Origin: Symmachiella dynata
Lineage (GTDB): Bacteria; Planctomycetota; Planctomycetia; Planctomycetales; Planctomycetaceae
Assembly (NCBI RefSeq): GCF_007747995.1
Contig: NZ_CP036276.1
Span: 6,686,001 to 6,750,000 of the forward strand
Direction of reading: 5' to 3'
Length of the DNA: 64,000 nt
Part shown: piece by piece, positions 49,305 to 59,686 of the stretch
Layout: every line of letters begins with the position of its first letter
Position numbering within the stretch: the first letter of the stretch is position 1
The notes under the pieces: model-generated
What the model was told of the DNA's origin: nothing
What the model saw: only the letters and a program-made list of their open reading frames with translations
Database searches by the model: none
Made by a program: the position numbers and the translations under genes

Positions 49305-50315
49305 TCATTTCTCCGCGGCAGTCGCAGATTCGGCCGGGGCCGCGTCGGCCTCCGCGGCCCAACGGTCGGCAACCGCCGTGTCGACAAACAATTGCGATGC
49401 GTGATACATCAGCATCGGAAACACGGCAAACGGGAATGCCCCGAACATCGCCGGGTCGGTCGCAATGTAGACGCCAATCGGTAACGTCTTTTGGCTACCC
49501 GCAATCGCCACCGCCTTGCCATCCGCAGCCGTAAAGCCCAACTTCCCGGAGAAAAACCGGCCCGCAAACAGCACGGTTGTGTGAATCCCAACGCAGCTGG
49601 CCCAGACCACAGCCACGGCCAACAGGCTCATCTGAGCGTTGGTTACGGCTAAATTCCGGCCCGATTTCAGCGCCGCAAACAGCACGAGCACTAACACCAA
49701 CGACTGGGCAACAACGCCCAGCACTGTCTTCGCGCGGGTGGCAAAGCCTGCGACAACTCCCCATTGGCGAAGCAGTTGTCCAGCAGAGCAGGGGATCAGC
49801 ACCGTTTCGACCAACCGGCGGACCATTTCCCAGGCATCCAAATGGGCAGCACCGGTGGGGATCGCCGTATTGAGCCACAGCGGCGTGACGATAAAGCAGA
49901 TGGCATTGGTCGACATCGTGACCAACAACGACACGGCGTCGTTTCCCCGAGCCTTGCGTGTCCAGACCGAAGCGGCCGCCATCGTACAGGGGACGCTCCC
50001 GGCAATCATCAGACCAAAACGAAAGTCCTCAGAGAGTTGTATCGACATCAGCGCCCAGGCCGCGGCCGGTACGACGAGGTAATTCAGCCCCACAGCCAAC
50101 AGCACCGGAGCAGGCGCGCGAAACGATGCACGCAGCTGCCGACTGTCGAGCGTGATTGACATCAAAAACAACACAAACCCGGTCAGCCACCGCGGATGCA
50201 CAAATTCGGTGATACTCTCAATCCCCTGCGGACGCTGCCAGCCGTTCAGAATCCCACCGGTGATCGTCACCGCCAGCCCGATCAGGAACCATTTTTTGAG
50301 GAAGAATTGTTTCAT
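49305..50315 (-). CDS. Bile acid:sodium symporter-family transporter
   Basis: A protein of 336 residues with about nine hydrophobic helices, for instance FFLKKWFLIGLAVTITGGIL and the block VFLMSITLDSR-like near residue 50 (FVLFLMSITLDSRQL). SBF-family signature segments such as GLMIAGSVPCTMAAASV and SLLVTMSTNAICFIV are present. It should move organic anions with sodium; the YfeH-like branch has unknown substrates. The tail after residue 320 is alanine-rich. The neighbours do not identify a substrate. Confidence 0.8.
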   Translation of the reverse strand: MKQFFLKKWFLIGLAVTITGGILNGWQRPQGIESITEFVHPRWLTGFVLFLMSITLDSRQLRASFRAPAPVLLAVGLNYLVVPAAAWALMSIQLSEDFRFGLMIAGSVPCTMAAASVWTRKARGNDAVSLLVTMSTNAICFIVTPLWLNTAIPTGAAHLDAWEMVRRLVETVLIPCSAGQLLRQWGVVAGFATRAKTVLGVVAQSLVLVLVLFAALKSGRNLAVTNAQMSLLAVAVVWASCVGIHTTVLFAGRFFSGKLGFTAADGKAVAIAGSQKTLPIGVYIATDPAMFGAFPFAVFPMLMYHASQLFVDTAVADRWAAEADAAPAESATAAEK

Positions 50316-50650
50316 GGGGGGGATGTAATCAGAGTGGTCAGTGGCCGGTGGTCAGTGGTCAGAAGAAAGACGAAGTTATGCCGCCGGTCCCCTGTCTGCC
50401 TAATACTTCCCAAGCAGCGTAGGCAATCTGAGCGTTCGTCGCTACTCTCGCCGGCTTGGTTTCTTATTCTGGGAAATTGCCTTGTCCGCACTCCCCAACG
50501 GCAGAGAACGAGAACTCCTGCTATCTCAGCACAACCATTTGAGATAACCGGCCCGCACCCGGCTCACCTTGCTGCTCTTGGGCGATTGTGATAAAAGCCC
50601 GCCCTTCCTCTCTCGACTCATTGTAATATTCAGCGGCATGGAGGCTGCGC
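50316..50650. other. 335-bp intergenic region with GTGGTCAGTGG repeats
   Basis: No gene is supported. About 50333-50361 carries near-direct copies of GTGGTCAGTGG, a pattern I associate with dispersed planctomycete intergenic sequence. It separates divergent genes and should hold both promoters. Confidence 0.5.
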
Positions 50651-51502
50651 ATGACGGTACGCTATTCTCGCGCGAAAATGAAACTGGCATTGGCCACGGC
50701 TTTGATTCCGCTCGTCTGTTCAATCGCCGCCCATGCCTCCGCACCTTTGGCGAGACCGTTCGCGGTCAATCCCTCCCCGGCGTCGCTGGCATTTACGCAA
50801 TATCTGGTCGACAAAGGACTGGTCGATCCCACAGCCGAGGAAAATGCAAGATACGGATTCGTGAATCGCGGGAATACGCCCGTGATCATGACCAAAATCT
50901 CTGTCAGCTGCGGTTGTTTGAAACCGGAAGTGATCGTCGGCGATCAGCGATTTCGCCCCAATGATCAAGACGAACTACTGCTCCCGATTCCCCCCGGCGA
51001 ACAAGGCATGATCCTGCTCCGCGTGCAGATGGCCAATCAAGAACCGGGCGCCCATGAGTACACACTCACCGTCGAAACCCGCCCCGCGCGTTCCAAGGAA
51101 TCACAAAGCACGGACCTGGCCTTTCAACTCCGCGTCCCGGACCGCGGTGTGACCGTCAGGCCCGCCAGTATGGTTTTATATCACAATGGCGGCCGAATTG
51201 AGGAACAATCGATTACCGTAACCGACATGCGCCCCGATCACTTTCGGGTCGAGGGAGTCAGCTGTGACTCCGATCTTGTCCAATTACGCATCGAAGATGC
51301 TGTCGCCGATGAAAACGGCTTCCGCCGGATTCCCATCAAACTGGCAGTCAGCGATCACGTCCCGCCAGGTAAAAATGTCACGGTGGTACGAATCTTCACC
51401 GACGATCCAGAATATCCCGAGCTACGCGTGCCGCTGTGGATTTATGGGCCCAAGCAACCGAACGCACAGATCTCCACCGGCGAGGCACCGGCGAAGCACT
51501 AG
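50651..51502 (+). CDS. DUF1573 exported protein
   Basis: A protein of 283 residues. An N-terminal signal (MKLALATALIPLVCSIAAHA) follows a short leader; the start could be the inner ATG 9 codons later. The DUF1573 hallmark NTPVIMTKISVSCGCLKPEV is clear near residue 75-95, including the SCGC cysteines. The family is a periplasmic beta-sandwich of unknown function, common in Planctomycetes and Bacteroidetes. Confidence 0.88.
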   Translation: MTVRYSRAKMKLALATALIPLVCSIAAHASAPLARPFAVNPSPASLAFTQYLVDKGLVDPTAEENARYGFVNRGNTPVIMTKISVSCGCLKPEVIVGDQRFRPNDQDELLLPIPPGEQGMILLRVQMANQEPGAHEYTLTVETRPARSKESQSTDLAFQLRVPDRGVTVRPASMVLYHNGGRIEEQSITVTDMRPDHFRVEGVSCDSDLVQLRIEDAVADENGFRRIPIKLAVSDHVPPGKNVTVVRIFTDDPEYPELRVPLWIYGPKQPNAQISTGEAPAKH

Positions 51503-51633
51503 TCTTTACAATTGGTTTCAAAAACCCCCTGACGCGTTACGTGAACTCTTAGATTTCAGTATCTAAAGCAAACGTAACCGGGTTTCGAAACTGGTTCTAG
51601 CGAGACACGGCCGACCGCACGCGGCTGCCATGT
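51503..51633. terminator. Convergent gap with an imperfect A+T-containing hairpin
   Basis: GGTTTCAAAAACC near 51514 and GGGTTTCGAAACTGG near 51579 are roughly complementary across about 50 nt. It could end both convergent transcripts, but pairing is imperfect and there is no clean T-tract. Confidence 0.25.
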
Positions 51634-52689
51634 TTAGTGGTCGCCGTCGAAATAGGGTTCGACGTGGACAACCACATCGCGGACGGCGGGCCAGTCGGTT
51701 TGGATTTGAGCACGGACGTGTTGCGTGATAACGTGCGCCTCACTAACGGTTTGCAGCGGATCGACTTCGATATCAATATCGACATGCGCATCCGGACCGG
51801 CACACTGCATCCGCACTTTTTCGACGTCCAACACTCCTTCGACTTTTTCCGCCGACGCCCGCACCCGCTGAAACCATTCTGAGTCGGGGACGCGGTCGAG
51901 CAGTTGATGTACGTTTTGCCAGACAGCGGTCGCTCCCAAGCCCAGCATGATCGCCGCCAGGAGCATGGCTCCAATATGGTCGACCAAATTGCTGAATTGC
52001 GGAATCGCACTGGCCACCAGCAATCCAATGGCAGCCAATAAACTGGTGATTCCATCGACGCGGTAATGGTACGCCTCGGAGATGAGTGCGGTACTGTGCT
52101 CGCGACGACCGATCCGCAATATCATGCGGCAAATCAATTCGAAGATCACGGCGGCCGCCAATGGAATCGCAGCCACCCAGACATTCACATTGCCCGCAGG
52201 GGCTTCGGTGAAGACGGCAAAGAACTGCTGTCCGATCACTCCGCCCCCCAGCATGCAAATCAGAATCCCCATCTGCATTCCGGCCAGCGGTTCAAAGCGA
52301 CCGTGCCCGAAGGGATGGTCCTCATCGGGAGGTCGCTCGGCAATTTTGATAGCAATAATGATGGCGACACTCGCCACCACATCCGCCAGCGATGCGACCG
52401 CATCAACCAGCAAGACCGAATAGCCCCACACCCAAACCCCGGCCAATTCAATACCGATGATCAACAACCGGACGACCACGCCAATCGTGGAAACTCCCAC
52501 CAGACGTGATGTACGGGTCGCCCGCGCAAGGTCCACGGTTTCAGGCAGCCCCACCGGATCCGGGAATTCGCGATGCGGATCGACATTGTTATTGATTTTA
52601 ATTGTTTGCACTGGCAAAAAATGGTTGTGATAGAAAAAACAATTTCGGGACAAGCCGAGCACCTCCAAGAACCCAACCGCTTGCCACAA
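51634..52689 (-). CDS. Cation diffusion facilitator transporter
   Basis: Up to 351 residues. The hallmark HPFGHGRFEPLAG lies around residue 125. Six membrane segments are predicted, including SVLLVDAVASLADVVASVAI, and a C-terminal cytoplasmic metal-binding domain with VVVHVEPYF. It exports zinc, iron or cobalt in exchange for protons by family. The start is unclear: the first 45 residues are not typical; TTG at about 52653 or GTG at 52611 are alternatives. Confidence 0.88.
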   Translation of the reverse strand: MWQAVGFLEVLGLSRNCFFYHNHFLPVQTIKINNNVDPHREFPDPVGLPETVDLARATRTSRLVGVSTIGVVVRLLIIGIELAGVWVWGYSVLLVDAVASLADVVASVAIIIAIKIAERPPDEDHPFGHGRFEPLAGMQMGILICMLGGGVIGQQFFAVFTEAPAGNVNVWVAAIPLAAAVIFELICRMILRIGRREHSTALISEAYHYRVDGITSLLAAIGLLVASAIPQFSNLVDHIGAMLLAAIMLGLGATAVWQNVHQLLDRVPDSEWFQRVRASAEKVEGVLDVEKVRMQCAGPDAHVDIDIEVDPLQTVSEAHVITQHVRAQIQTDWPAVRDVVVHVEPYFDGDH

Positions 52690-52964
52690 TGAAGTATGTC
52701 AAACCGCCCGCCCCTTTGGCAACAATGATCAATAGTTTCGATCCGCCGAAATCACGTTCTACGAGAGGCCAAAACGTGCGTCGCAATCAGAACATTTGCC
52801 GCGGATTGGTAGGAACCAAGGGCTAAGGCTTGGGTGGAGAAGGGGAGGGGAGTTCGGTAGTGGAGTTGCTACGCTGGCAGCGGTGATGGAGGTGATCAGA
52901 AGATGTTCATCTTCCTAATTGACCAACGTTGGAGTTCACTCCGTGCAACTTATCAATCCCCGCT

Positions 52965-53555
52965 TCACGCCGATTCCTGCAACGGAATCAACTTGGGCAC
53001 CGGCAGGCGGATGCCGACGACTCCGCCGTGTTGTTTGGCGAGTTTGCGAAAGTTGGTTTTCAGGAACTGGTGCTGCGCGGCGGGCGGCTTTTGCTTTAAG
53101 TATTGATCCACCAAGCGGGCGCACATCGCGTCGTATTCTTTTTGGCTGTGCGAATGCACGTGGTACCGACCGGAATGTCGGCGGATGTCTCCGTCGAAGT
53201 GGGGGCTGATGTGGTGCAATTCGTGGACGATCGTGATCATCTTCTCACGAAAGTCGTGATCCAAAAACCGCGGCAGGTAGAACGTGAGTATATAGAGATA
53301 CTCATTTTCGCCGCTGTGATCGTACAGTCGCTGGACGGTCCATTCCCGGCCATAGCGGGAGGTCGTCAGCGATCCCCCTTCGAAGCGCATGGGGGTCAGT
53401 TTGGCCTGCAGTCCATAAGGGACGCGGCGGCGGGCTTGCGCGAAGGTGACGGCCACTTGGTCCATCCGCACATGCGAGAATTCATCAAGCCTGCCAACGA
53501 TGTCGCGGCAGAGTTGTTCCATTGCCCAGCTAAAGTCAAAACCGCGGTTGGCCAT
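52965..53555 (-). CDS. Putative zinc metallopeptidase
   Basis: About 196 residues. The zinc-binding motif HELHHISPHFDGD (HExxH) lies near residue 127. A C-terminal KSxxKE-like YHVHSHSQKEYDAMCARLVD follows. It resembles the putative phage-type metallopeptidase domain family. I chose the ATG at 53555, 67 nt after the L17 stop; a longer frame reaches 53840 but is mostly basic shadow of rplQ. The location at the end of the ribosomal operon is unusual. Confidence 0.6.
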   Translation of the reverse strand: MANRGFDFSWAMEQLCRDIVGRLDEFSHVRMDQVAVTFAQARRRVPYGLQAKLTPMRFEGGSLTTSRYGREWTVQRLYDHSGENEYLYILTFYLPRFLDHDFREKMITIVHELHHISPHFDGDIRRHSGRYHVHSHSQKEYDAMCARLVDQYLKQKPPAAQHQFLKTNFRKLAKQHGGVVGIRLPVPKLIPLQESA

Positions 53556-53622
53556 ATTCGTTGAGAATCCTTTCTCAACTGGGCGGGGGCGACGCGGCAG
53601 GATGATCTGCGCGTCGCGTTGA

Positions 53623-54348
53623 TTATTCTTCAGCCTTTTTGTCATCGTCCGCCGGTTCCTCACCAGCGACTTCTGCTGTTTCCGCCTCAGTCTCGGAAGT
53701 TTCGCTTCCGGCGGCCGATTCGTCAACTGCGGTTTCGCTTTCCGTCTCGGCGTTCTCTTCCGTGCCGGCTTCGGTTTCGTCGTCCTCAACGACCATGGGG
53801 GCCGCGGCTTGTTTGCTCGCGACGCGGTCACGCTCGCCAACGAATTCGATCAATGCCTGCTCACCGGCATCGCCAAGACGGACATCGGCCAAGCGAACCA
53901 CACGGGTGTATCCCCCGGGGCGATCTTCAAACCGTTCGGCCAATTCGGCGAACAAAACATCGACAGCCGTTTTGTCACGCAACAGGGCGAACGCACGACG
54001 GCGATAATTGACGGCCGGGGCAATCGCCTGATTCCACTTGTTCCATTGCTCCGAATTCCGCCAACTCTTCCACTCTTCTGTGTTGCGATCGGCGGAGGTG
54101 CTGAACTCGGCAGCTCGTTCAGTATGGGCCAATGACTTGCGAGCCATGGTGACCAATTTTTCCACGTAGGGGCGGAGTTCCTTGGCCTTGGCCACGGTTG
54201 TCACAATCCGTCCGGGAACCTTGGGGGCCTGCGGATCATCTTCATCCACGCGGACAGAGCAGATCAGGCTGGTGGCCATGTTGCGAAACATCGCGCGGCG
54301 GTGTGATGCATTGCGGCCGAGCTTGCGGCCTTTCATTCGGTGACGCAT
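53623..54348 (-). CDS. rplQ: 50S ribosomal protein L17 with acidic C-terminal extension
   Basis: A protein of 241 residues. The first 150 are L17 ([29 protein letters not shown]). Usual length is about 120-130; the rest is a low-complexity tail rich in Glu, Thr, Ser and Ala. Its role is unknown. Confidence 0.95.
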   Translation of the reverse strand: MRHRMKGRKLGRNASHRRAMFRNMATSLICSVRVDEDDPQAPKVPGRIVTTVAKAKELRPYVEKLVTMARKSLAHTERAAEFSTSADRNTEEWKSWRNSEQWNKWNQAIAPAVNYRRRAFALLRDKTAVDVLFAELAERFEDRPGGYTRVVRLADVRLGDAGEQALIEFVGERDRVASKQAAAPMVVEDDETEAGTEENAETESETAVDESAAGSETSETEAETAEVAGEEPADDDKKAEE

Positions 54349-54449
54349 GGGACTCTCTTCAGTCTTCGATCAGTATTACAGTTGCGCGAAACCGGCGATG
54401 ACTCGACAGTGGAAATCCAAACCGTTTCGGTGTTTATACAAAGTCCGTG

Positions 54450-55475
54450 TTACATACCAGCGGGCATGCCGGGTGCGCCTTGCGGCACACGCATCCCCAA
54501 TCGCAAGTTGATGGCATCCAGCCGTTCGCGAACTTCGGTCAAAGTGGTTTCGCCGAAATTGCGGACTTGCAACAATTGGTCTTCCGTTCGAGACACCAAA
54601 TCCCGCACGGTATTGATTCCTTCGGATTCCAGACAGTTGGTTGCACGAACTGAGAGGTTCAATTCGGCCAACGACTGGTTCAGCTTTTCTTCCAGTTCCG
54701 TATCGACGGGAGCGTAACCGGTCGCTTCCATCATTTGTTTCAAACTGGCGTCCGGCGGCAACTCGGGACCCGGTTCGCGATAGGTCACAAACGGGTTGAG
54801 GTGCTTGCGGAGAATCTTGGCCGCTTCGACCAACGCCATTTCCGGCGTGACCGTACCATCGGTCCAGATCTCTAAAATCAGTTTGTCGTAGTTGGTCTTT
54901 TGACCAACGCGTGTGTCTTCGATTTTGTAACGTACCCGCACAACCGGCGAATACAGAGCATCGAGCGGAATGACACCGACTTCGGTTTCCATCTCGTACT
55001 GTTCGCTGGCTGAAACGTATCCGCGACCGGTTTGTGCCGTCAGTTCCATCACAAACGGAACGTCGTCGGTCATGGTGGCGATCACCATATCCTTACTGAT
55101 GACTTCAACCGTATCATCGGTAATGATATCAGCACCGGTCACCACACCACGTTCGTGACGCTCGATGCGGAGTGTTTTTGTATCACCGGAGTGATTCTTG
55201 AGGACGAGCGACTTGAGGTTCAACACCACGTCGGTCACATCCTCGACAACACCGGGGATCGTGGTGAACTCGTGCTGCACACCTTGGATTTTGACTTTCG
55301 TCAAGGCAGCGCCTTCGAGGCTGGATAGCAAAATCCGCCGCAGGCTGTTGCCAATCGTAACACCGAAACCACGCTCAAATGGTTCGGCGACAAATTTGCC
55401 GTAAGTCGGGCTGGCCACGTCCAATTCGGGACAGACCTTGCTCGGAAGCTCCAAACCACGCCAACGAATTCGCAT
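54450..55475 (-). CDS. rpoA: RNA polymerase alpha subunit
   Basis: About 341 residues. N-terminal assembly domain has [20 protein letters not shown] and the C-terminal alpha-CTD reads [20 protein letters not shown]. The start ATG at 55475 is preceded by GGAGAG with 8-nt spacing; an ORF extending to 55526 is unlikely. The last residues ([14 protein letters not shown]) are a short Pro/Gly/Met tail. Confidence 0.96.
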   Translation of the reverse strand: MRIRWRGLELPSKVCPELDVASPTYGKFVAEPFERGFGVTIGNSLRRILLSSLEGAALTKVKIQGVQHEFTTIPGVVEDVTDVVLNLKSLVLKNHSGDTKTLRIERHERGVVTGADIITDDTVEVISKDMVIATMTDDVPFVMELTAQTGRGYVSASEQYEMETEVGVIPLDALYSPVVRVRYKIEDTRVGQKTNYDKLILEIWTDGTVTPEMALVEAAKILRKHLNPFVTYREPGPELPPDASLKQMMEATGYAPVDTELEEKLNQSLAELNLSVRATNCLESEGINTVRDLVSRTEDQLLQVRNFGETTLTEVRERLDAINLRLGMRVPQGAPGMPAGM

Positions 55476-55622
55476 CTGGTTCTCTCCAACAAACATGATG
55501 ACAAGGCGAAACTCCGCCTCGGTCATAAACTCTCAATGTGATATCGCTGCCTGCCGTTTCAACCGTGACCCAATGGCTGAATCACAAACAGGGACGCGAT
55601 GGACTCCGCTCGCCCAAACGCA

Positions 55623-56003
55623 TCAAACGCGGCGGCGTTTGGGGGGACGACAGCCGTTGTGAGGCAAAGGGGTCACGTCTTCAATGGCTTTGATCGTCAA
55701 TCCGGACGACTGCAAACCAGTGATCGCGCTTTCCCGGCCCGACCCGGGACCTTTCACGCGGACTTCGATTTCCTTCACGCCAAACTTGGCGGCACGCTCG
55801 GCACAGGTTTCCGCTGCCCGCTGCGCTGCAAAGGGGGTGCTTTTACGACTCCCTTTGAAACCGCTCGTGCCTGCGGTTGCCCAGCAAAGCACGTCGCCGT
55901 TGACGTCGGTTACGGTCACCGTGGTATTATTGAAAGTCGCCTTAATGTGTGCGACAGCGCGCGTGACGTTGCGTCGCACCTTGCGTCGTTTCGACTTGGC
56001 CAC
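55623..56003 (-). CDS. rpsK: 30S ribosomal protein S11
   Basis: A protein of 126 residues, standard length. [20 protein letters not shown] and the C-terminal [18 protein letters not shown] are diagnostic. It is followed by rpoA with a 147-nt gap. Confidence 0.96.
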   Translation of the reverse strand: MAKSKRRKVRRNVTRAVAHIKATFNNTTVTVTDVNGDVLCWATAGTSGFKGSRKSTPFAAQRAAETCAERAAKFGVKEIEVRVKGPGSGRESAITGLQSSGLTIKAIEDVTPLPHNGCRPPKRRRV

Positions 56004-56099
56004 TGCGGACTCTCCTTCGGAATGTTTTCCGTAAATGTATGTAGGGGGGTGCTGTTTGTAAAAAATTGCAGGACGGCGAGTTCGCCGACAGCAGACCGG

Positions 56100-56480
56100 T
56101 TATCTGTCTTTGACACCCTTTTTGCCGGCGACCGTTTTGCGGACACCTTTGCGCGTCCGGGCATTGGTCTTGGTCCGCTGGCCCCGTGCCGGCAAACCGC
56201 GACGATGCCGCAAGCCGCGATAACAACCGATATCCCGCAAACGGGCGATATCCTGCTGCACCTTGCGTCGCAACTGACCTTCGGTCAAATAGTCTTTTTC
56301 AAGCAGATGCGCGATCCGCGTGATGTCATCTTCGGTCAGATCCTTGGCCTTCGCGTGTAGATCCAAACCCAGCGTGTAACAAATATTGATCGCCGAAGCT
56401 CGCCCGACCCCGTACAAGTAGGTCAACGAGATATACACCGGCTTGTCGTTGGGAATGTCGACGCCCTGAATACGAGGCAT
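56100..56480 (-). CDS. rpsM: 30S ribosomal protein S13
   Basis: About 126 residues from the ATG at 56480 (MPRIQGVDIPNDKPVYISL). The C-terminal RGLPARGQRTKTNARTRKG is typical. An upstream in-frame ATG at 56516 is rejected because S13 begins MPRI or MARI. Confidence 0.96.
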   Translation of the reverse strand: MPRIQGVDIPNDKPVYISLTYLYGVGRASAINICYTLGLDLHAKAKDLTEDDITRIAHLLEKDYLTEGQLRRKVQQDIARLRDIGCYRGLRHRRGLPARGQRTKTNARTRKGVRKTVAGKKGVKDR

Positions 56481-56634
56481 AAAACAACAGCTCCATTGTG
56501 CGAATTGGTTACGCACACCTAATAAAAATGTTTAGTTCGGCACGGCGACGATACGGAAACCATCGACCCTCAAGTCGATGCTGGCCCACGCGAGTCCACC
56601 AGCGGTGGCGACTACGCGGATCGTCACGATGGCG

Positions 56635-56751
56635 TTAACCCTGCCGCTGTTTGTGCCGCGGGTTGGATGAACAAATCACGTAGATCTTGCCTTTACGGCG
56701 GACGATCTTACAATTTTCACAAATGCGTTTAACGCTGGCTCGGACTTTCAT
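56635..56751 (-). CDS. rpmJ: 50S ribosomal protein L36
   Basis: A protein of 38 residues. [20 protein letters not shown] and the C-terminal [12 protein letters not shown] match L36, with three Cys and one His as zinc ligands. Stop TAA at 56635-56637. Confidence 0.95.
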   Translation of the reverse strand: MKVRASVKRICENCKIVRRKGKIYVICSSNPRHKQRQG

Positions 56752-57111
56752 GACGCCAACCGAATCTCCTGTAATTCAACGATGTTTCGCTGACCGCGAA
56801 ACAAAAAAACGGCAAGATACACACCAACCAAGGATCGAAACCCCCGTCCCATGGTCAACACGGTCAGCGACTCCGTCAGCCTGCCGAGGAGGGATGTTGC
56901 TTGATTTCTTTAGATTGACCCGGATTATAAGCACGCCCTCAGGGGGCAAACAAGTAATACGACACACTTTTCAACGATTTTGGAGCTTCCCGACCACACG
57001 AGCGCGGAAATTTCCCCAACCAATCGCCGCTTTGCCTATTTTTCCACCGCTGTGGTGAAAAATCGCCACTCAATTTCACGGCCTGCGACAAACGCAACTC
57101 CCCCGGTGGGA
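56752..57111. other. 360-bp spacer between map and rpmJ with A+T/G+C hairpin
   Basis: No gene is supported; infA, often found here, is absent. At 57037-57065 TTTTTCCACC and GGTGAAAAA form a stem (one bulge) that could separate two transcription units, although no T-tract follows it on the minus strand. Confidence 0.45.
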
Positions 57112-57876
57112 TTAGAGTGCCGTTAAAATCTGGACACCCTCGGCCGTGAAAGCCAATGTATGTTCATAGTGCACGCTTGGGCGACCGTCGGCTGTGACGA
57201 TTGTCCAGTGGTCATCCAGCAGGCAGACATCCGCGGTCCCTGCATTGAGCATCGGCTCGACAGCAAGCACCATTCCGGGCACCAGTTCAAAATCATACTC
57301 TTCTAATTCGGGAGTCACGAAATTGGGAACCTGCGGATCTTCATGCATTTCCCGACCAATTCCGTGCCCCACGAGCTCTTCGACAACCGAAAACCCCGCA
57401 TCCTTCACAGTCGTCTCCATCACTTCGGCAACCCCCGCCCAAGTCTTTTGACGCTGCATCTCGTGAATGGCGGTTGTCAGTGTCAACTGACCCGCCGCCA
57501 TCAATTCTTGCTTCTCTTCGTCGACGCGGCCTACCGCATAGGTCCAAGCGGCATCTCCGCACCATCCGTCCAAGCGACAACCGGTGTCGACGCTTACTAA
57601 ATCGCCTTCTTCGAGCAGACGGTCCGATGGAATTCCATGAACGATTTCGTCGTTGACCGAAATACACGTTGCCGCTGGAAAGGGAACGACTCCAGGAACT
57701 CCTTTGAACAACGGTGTGGCATTGTGTTTTGCAAACACGCGTACCACAGCGTCGTCAATTTGCCTGGTACTCACCCCGGGCGCTATAATTTTTCCAACCG
57801 CTCGATGCGCCTGAGCCACAACACGGCCGGCTTCACGCATCTTTTCAATCTCAGCTGGACTCTTCAAAACGATCAC
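57112..57876 (-). CDS. map: Methionine aminopeptidase, type I
   Basis: A protein of 254 residues. The metal ligands are in [34 protein letters not shown] and VLAVEPML. It removes N-terminal Met from new proteins. It lies 200 nt after secY; adk, commonly between secY and map, is absent. Confidence 0.96.
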   Translation of the reverse strand: MIVLKSPAEIEKMREAGRVVAQAHRAVGKIIAPGVSTRQIDDAVVRVFAKHNATPLFKGVPGVVPFPAATCISVNDEIVHGIPSDRLLEEGDLVSVDTGCRLDGWCGDAAWTYAVGRVDEEKQELMAAGQLTLTTAIHEMQRQKTWAGVAEVMETTVKDAGFSVVEELVGHGIGREMHEDPQVPNFVTPELEEYDFELVPGMVLAVEPMLNAGTADVCLLDDHWTIVTADGRPSVHYEHTLAFTAEGVQILTAL

Positions 57877-58076
57877 AGGTTGGCCAACTCATTCGGTTCG
57901 CGCTGATCCGTATGAAATGGAAAAAGGGAAAGCACCCCGCAACCAGGCATAGACCTAACCAACGCTCGTTCTGGTCTGTGCACAATATCGTGACTGGAAA
58001 TAGTACCTCGCCCCGACGCCAATCCATTCGGTGTGATGCTCACTCACCGCAGCCCGGTCCTCCCCACATGGGAACG

Positions 58077-59435
58077 TTAGGACGCGGCGCGAGAATCATC
58101 GGAATCCAACAAGCCTGAGTAATTCCGCATCACAAGGTGGCTGTCAATTTTTTGTACTAAGTCCAAAGCAACAGAAACGACAATCAACAATCCGGTGCCA
58201 CCGAAGAAACTAGCCACCATAAAGTCGATCCCCATAACCGAAGCAATGACTGTCGGAATCACGGCCACGACCGCCAAGAAAGCAGCCCCGACATAAGTGA
58301 TCCGTACCATCACGCGTTCCAAATACTCGGCGGTCCGTTTCCCTGGACGGTATCCAGGAATAAAGCTGCCGTAATCTTTGAGGTTGTTCGCCATATCCTT
58401 AGGATTGAACGTGATGGCTGTCCAGAAATAACAGAAGAAGTAAATCAAGCCGACATAGCTAAGGTTGTACAAGAACCCGCGTCCCGTTCCGCTGAACGCT
58501 GCCGCTAGATCGGACCAGATCACCGAATCGAACCATTTGGCCAATTGGCCGAAACCAATCATGGGGATCATCAACAAACTCGAGGCGAAGATGATCGGCA
58601 TCACGCCCGCTTGGTTCACCCGCAAGGGCAAGAATTGACGTTGCCCACCGTAAACGCGACGGCCGCGGACGTGTTTGGCGCTTTGCGTGGGGATCTTGCG
58701 CTGGCCTTGCGTCATAAAGACCACCGACCCCACAACCACGACAAACAACACCGCCAAGACTAGTAGTTTTTCAATCCCGGAATCAGATCCGAGGGCAATT
58801 CCATTTTCCATGGCCGGACGCAACAACTGGATCGCTGCATCAGGCATACGGGCTAAGATTCCCGCCATAATCAACAAACTGATCCCGTTACCGATCCCAT
58901 ATTCGTCGATTTGCTCGCCGATCCACATCAGGAAGATCGTGCCGGCCGTCATGGTGATGGTGGCCACCATATGGCCAAAGAAACCATTATATTCAGGAAT
59001 AATGGTTCCCCAGCCGGAGATTGTTTTCACCCAAAAATAGCTTTGGATTAAACAAAGTACGACTGTCGCATATCGTGTATATTCATTGATCTTCTTGCGT
59101 CCCGATTCCCCTTCCTTTTGCAGTTTCTCCAAAGGCGGATAAACACTGCCCATCAATTGGAAGATAATCGAGGCGGAGATATAGGGCATGATTCCCAGAC
59201 CGAAGATCGTGCTCATGCCGATGTTCGAAGCGGAAAACAGTTGAACGATTTGCAGCGCTTGTCCGATCCCACCGCCGCTGGCCAGATTTTCCATCTTATC
59301 GGCCAGGGCTTGTTGATCGACAATCGGCAACGGTACCCAAAACCCCATACGGTATACCGCAAGCAGTGTCGCAGTCAGAACGATCTTCCGACGCAACTCC
59401 GGGATTTTGAAGACGGTAATCAGTTTTTCAAACAT
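58077..59435 (-). CDS. secY: Protein translocase subunit SecY
   Basis: A protein of 452 residues with ten membrane helices. Recognisable blocks are MGFWVPLPIV near the N-terminus, GIMPYISASIIFQLMGSVYP (TM2), and FIPGYRPGKRTAEYLERVMV (cytoplasmic loop), and a SIGGTGLLIVV-like FFGGTGLLIVVSVALDLVQK in TM10. It forms the Sec channel. Confidence 0.96.
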   Translation of the reverse strand: MFEKLITVFKIPELRRKIVLTATLLAVYRMGFWVPLPIVDQQALADKMENLASGGGIGQALQIVQLFSASNIGMSTIFGLGIMPYISASIIFQLMGSVYPPLEKLQKEGESGRKKINEYTRYATVVLCLIQSYFWVKTISGWGTIIPEYNGFFGHMVATITMTAGTIFLMWIGEQIDEYGIGNGISLLIMAGILARMPDAAIQLLRPAMENGIALGSDSGIEKLLVLAVLFVVVVGSVVFMTQGQRKIPTQSAKHVRGRRVYGGQRQFLPLRVNQAGVMPIIFASSLLMIPMIGFGQLAKWFDSVIWSDLAAAFSGTGRGFLYNLSYVGLIYFFCYFWTAITFNPKDMANNLKDYGSFIPGYRPGKRTAEYLERVMVRITYVGAAFLAVVAVIPTVIASVMGIDFMVASFFGGTGLLIVVSVALDLVQKIDSHLVMRNYSGLLDSDDSRAAS

Positions 59436-59686
59436 CGTTTCCGATTCCTCTCCGAGGAATGATTATGCCAAACTTCGCCGCAGTTTGTGTTGTCAAGGTG
59501 CCGGCCGTCAAGGGGTGCCAGAAATTGGCGGCACCCACATTACAAAAAACACCAACGGCGGCGAACATCAACAGCGGGCCAACGGCTCGTCGGCCCGGTC
59601 GACGCAAATTCCGGCGTCGGTGAACTTTATTATCAATATTCCTCAGAGGGAAGCCCAGATCGCCATGGCGGCGCGGCTGCCCTCAA

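Noticed and set aside
53556-53840. N-terminal extension of the metallopeptidase into rplQ
   Set aside because: It is a basic shadow of the rplQ acidic tail in another frame; the HExxH protein starts at MANRG.
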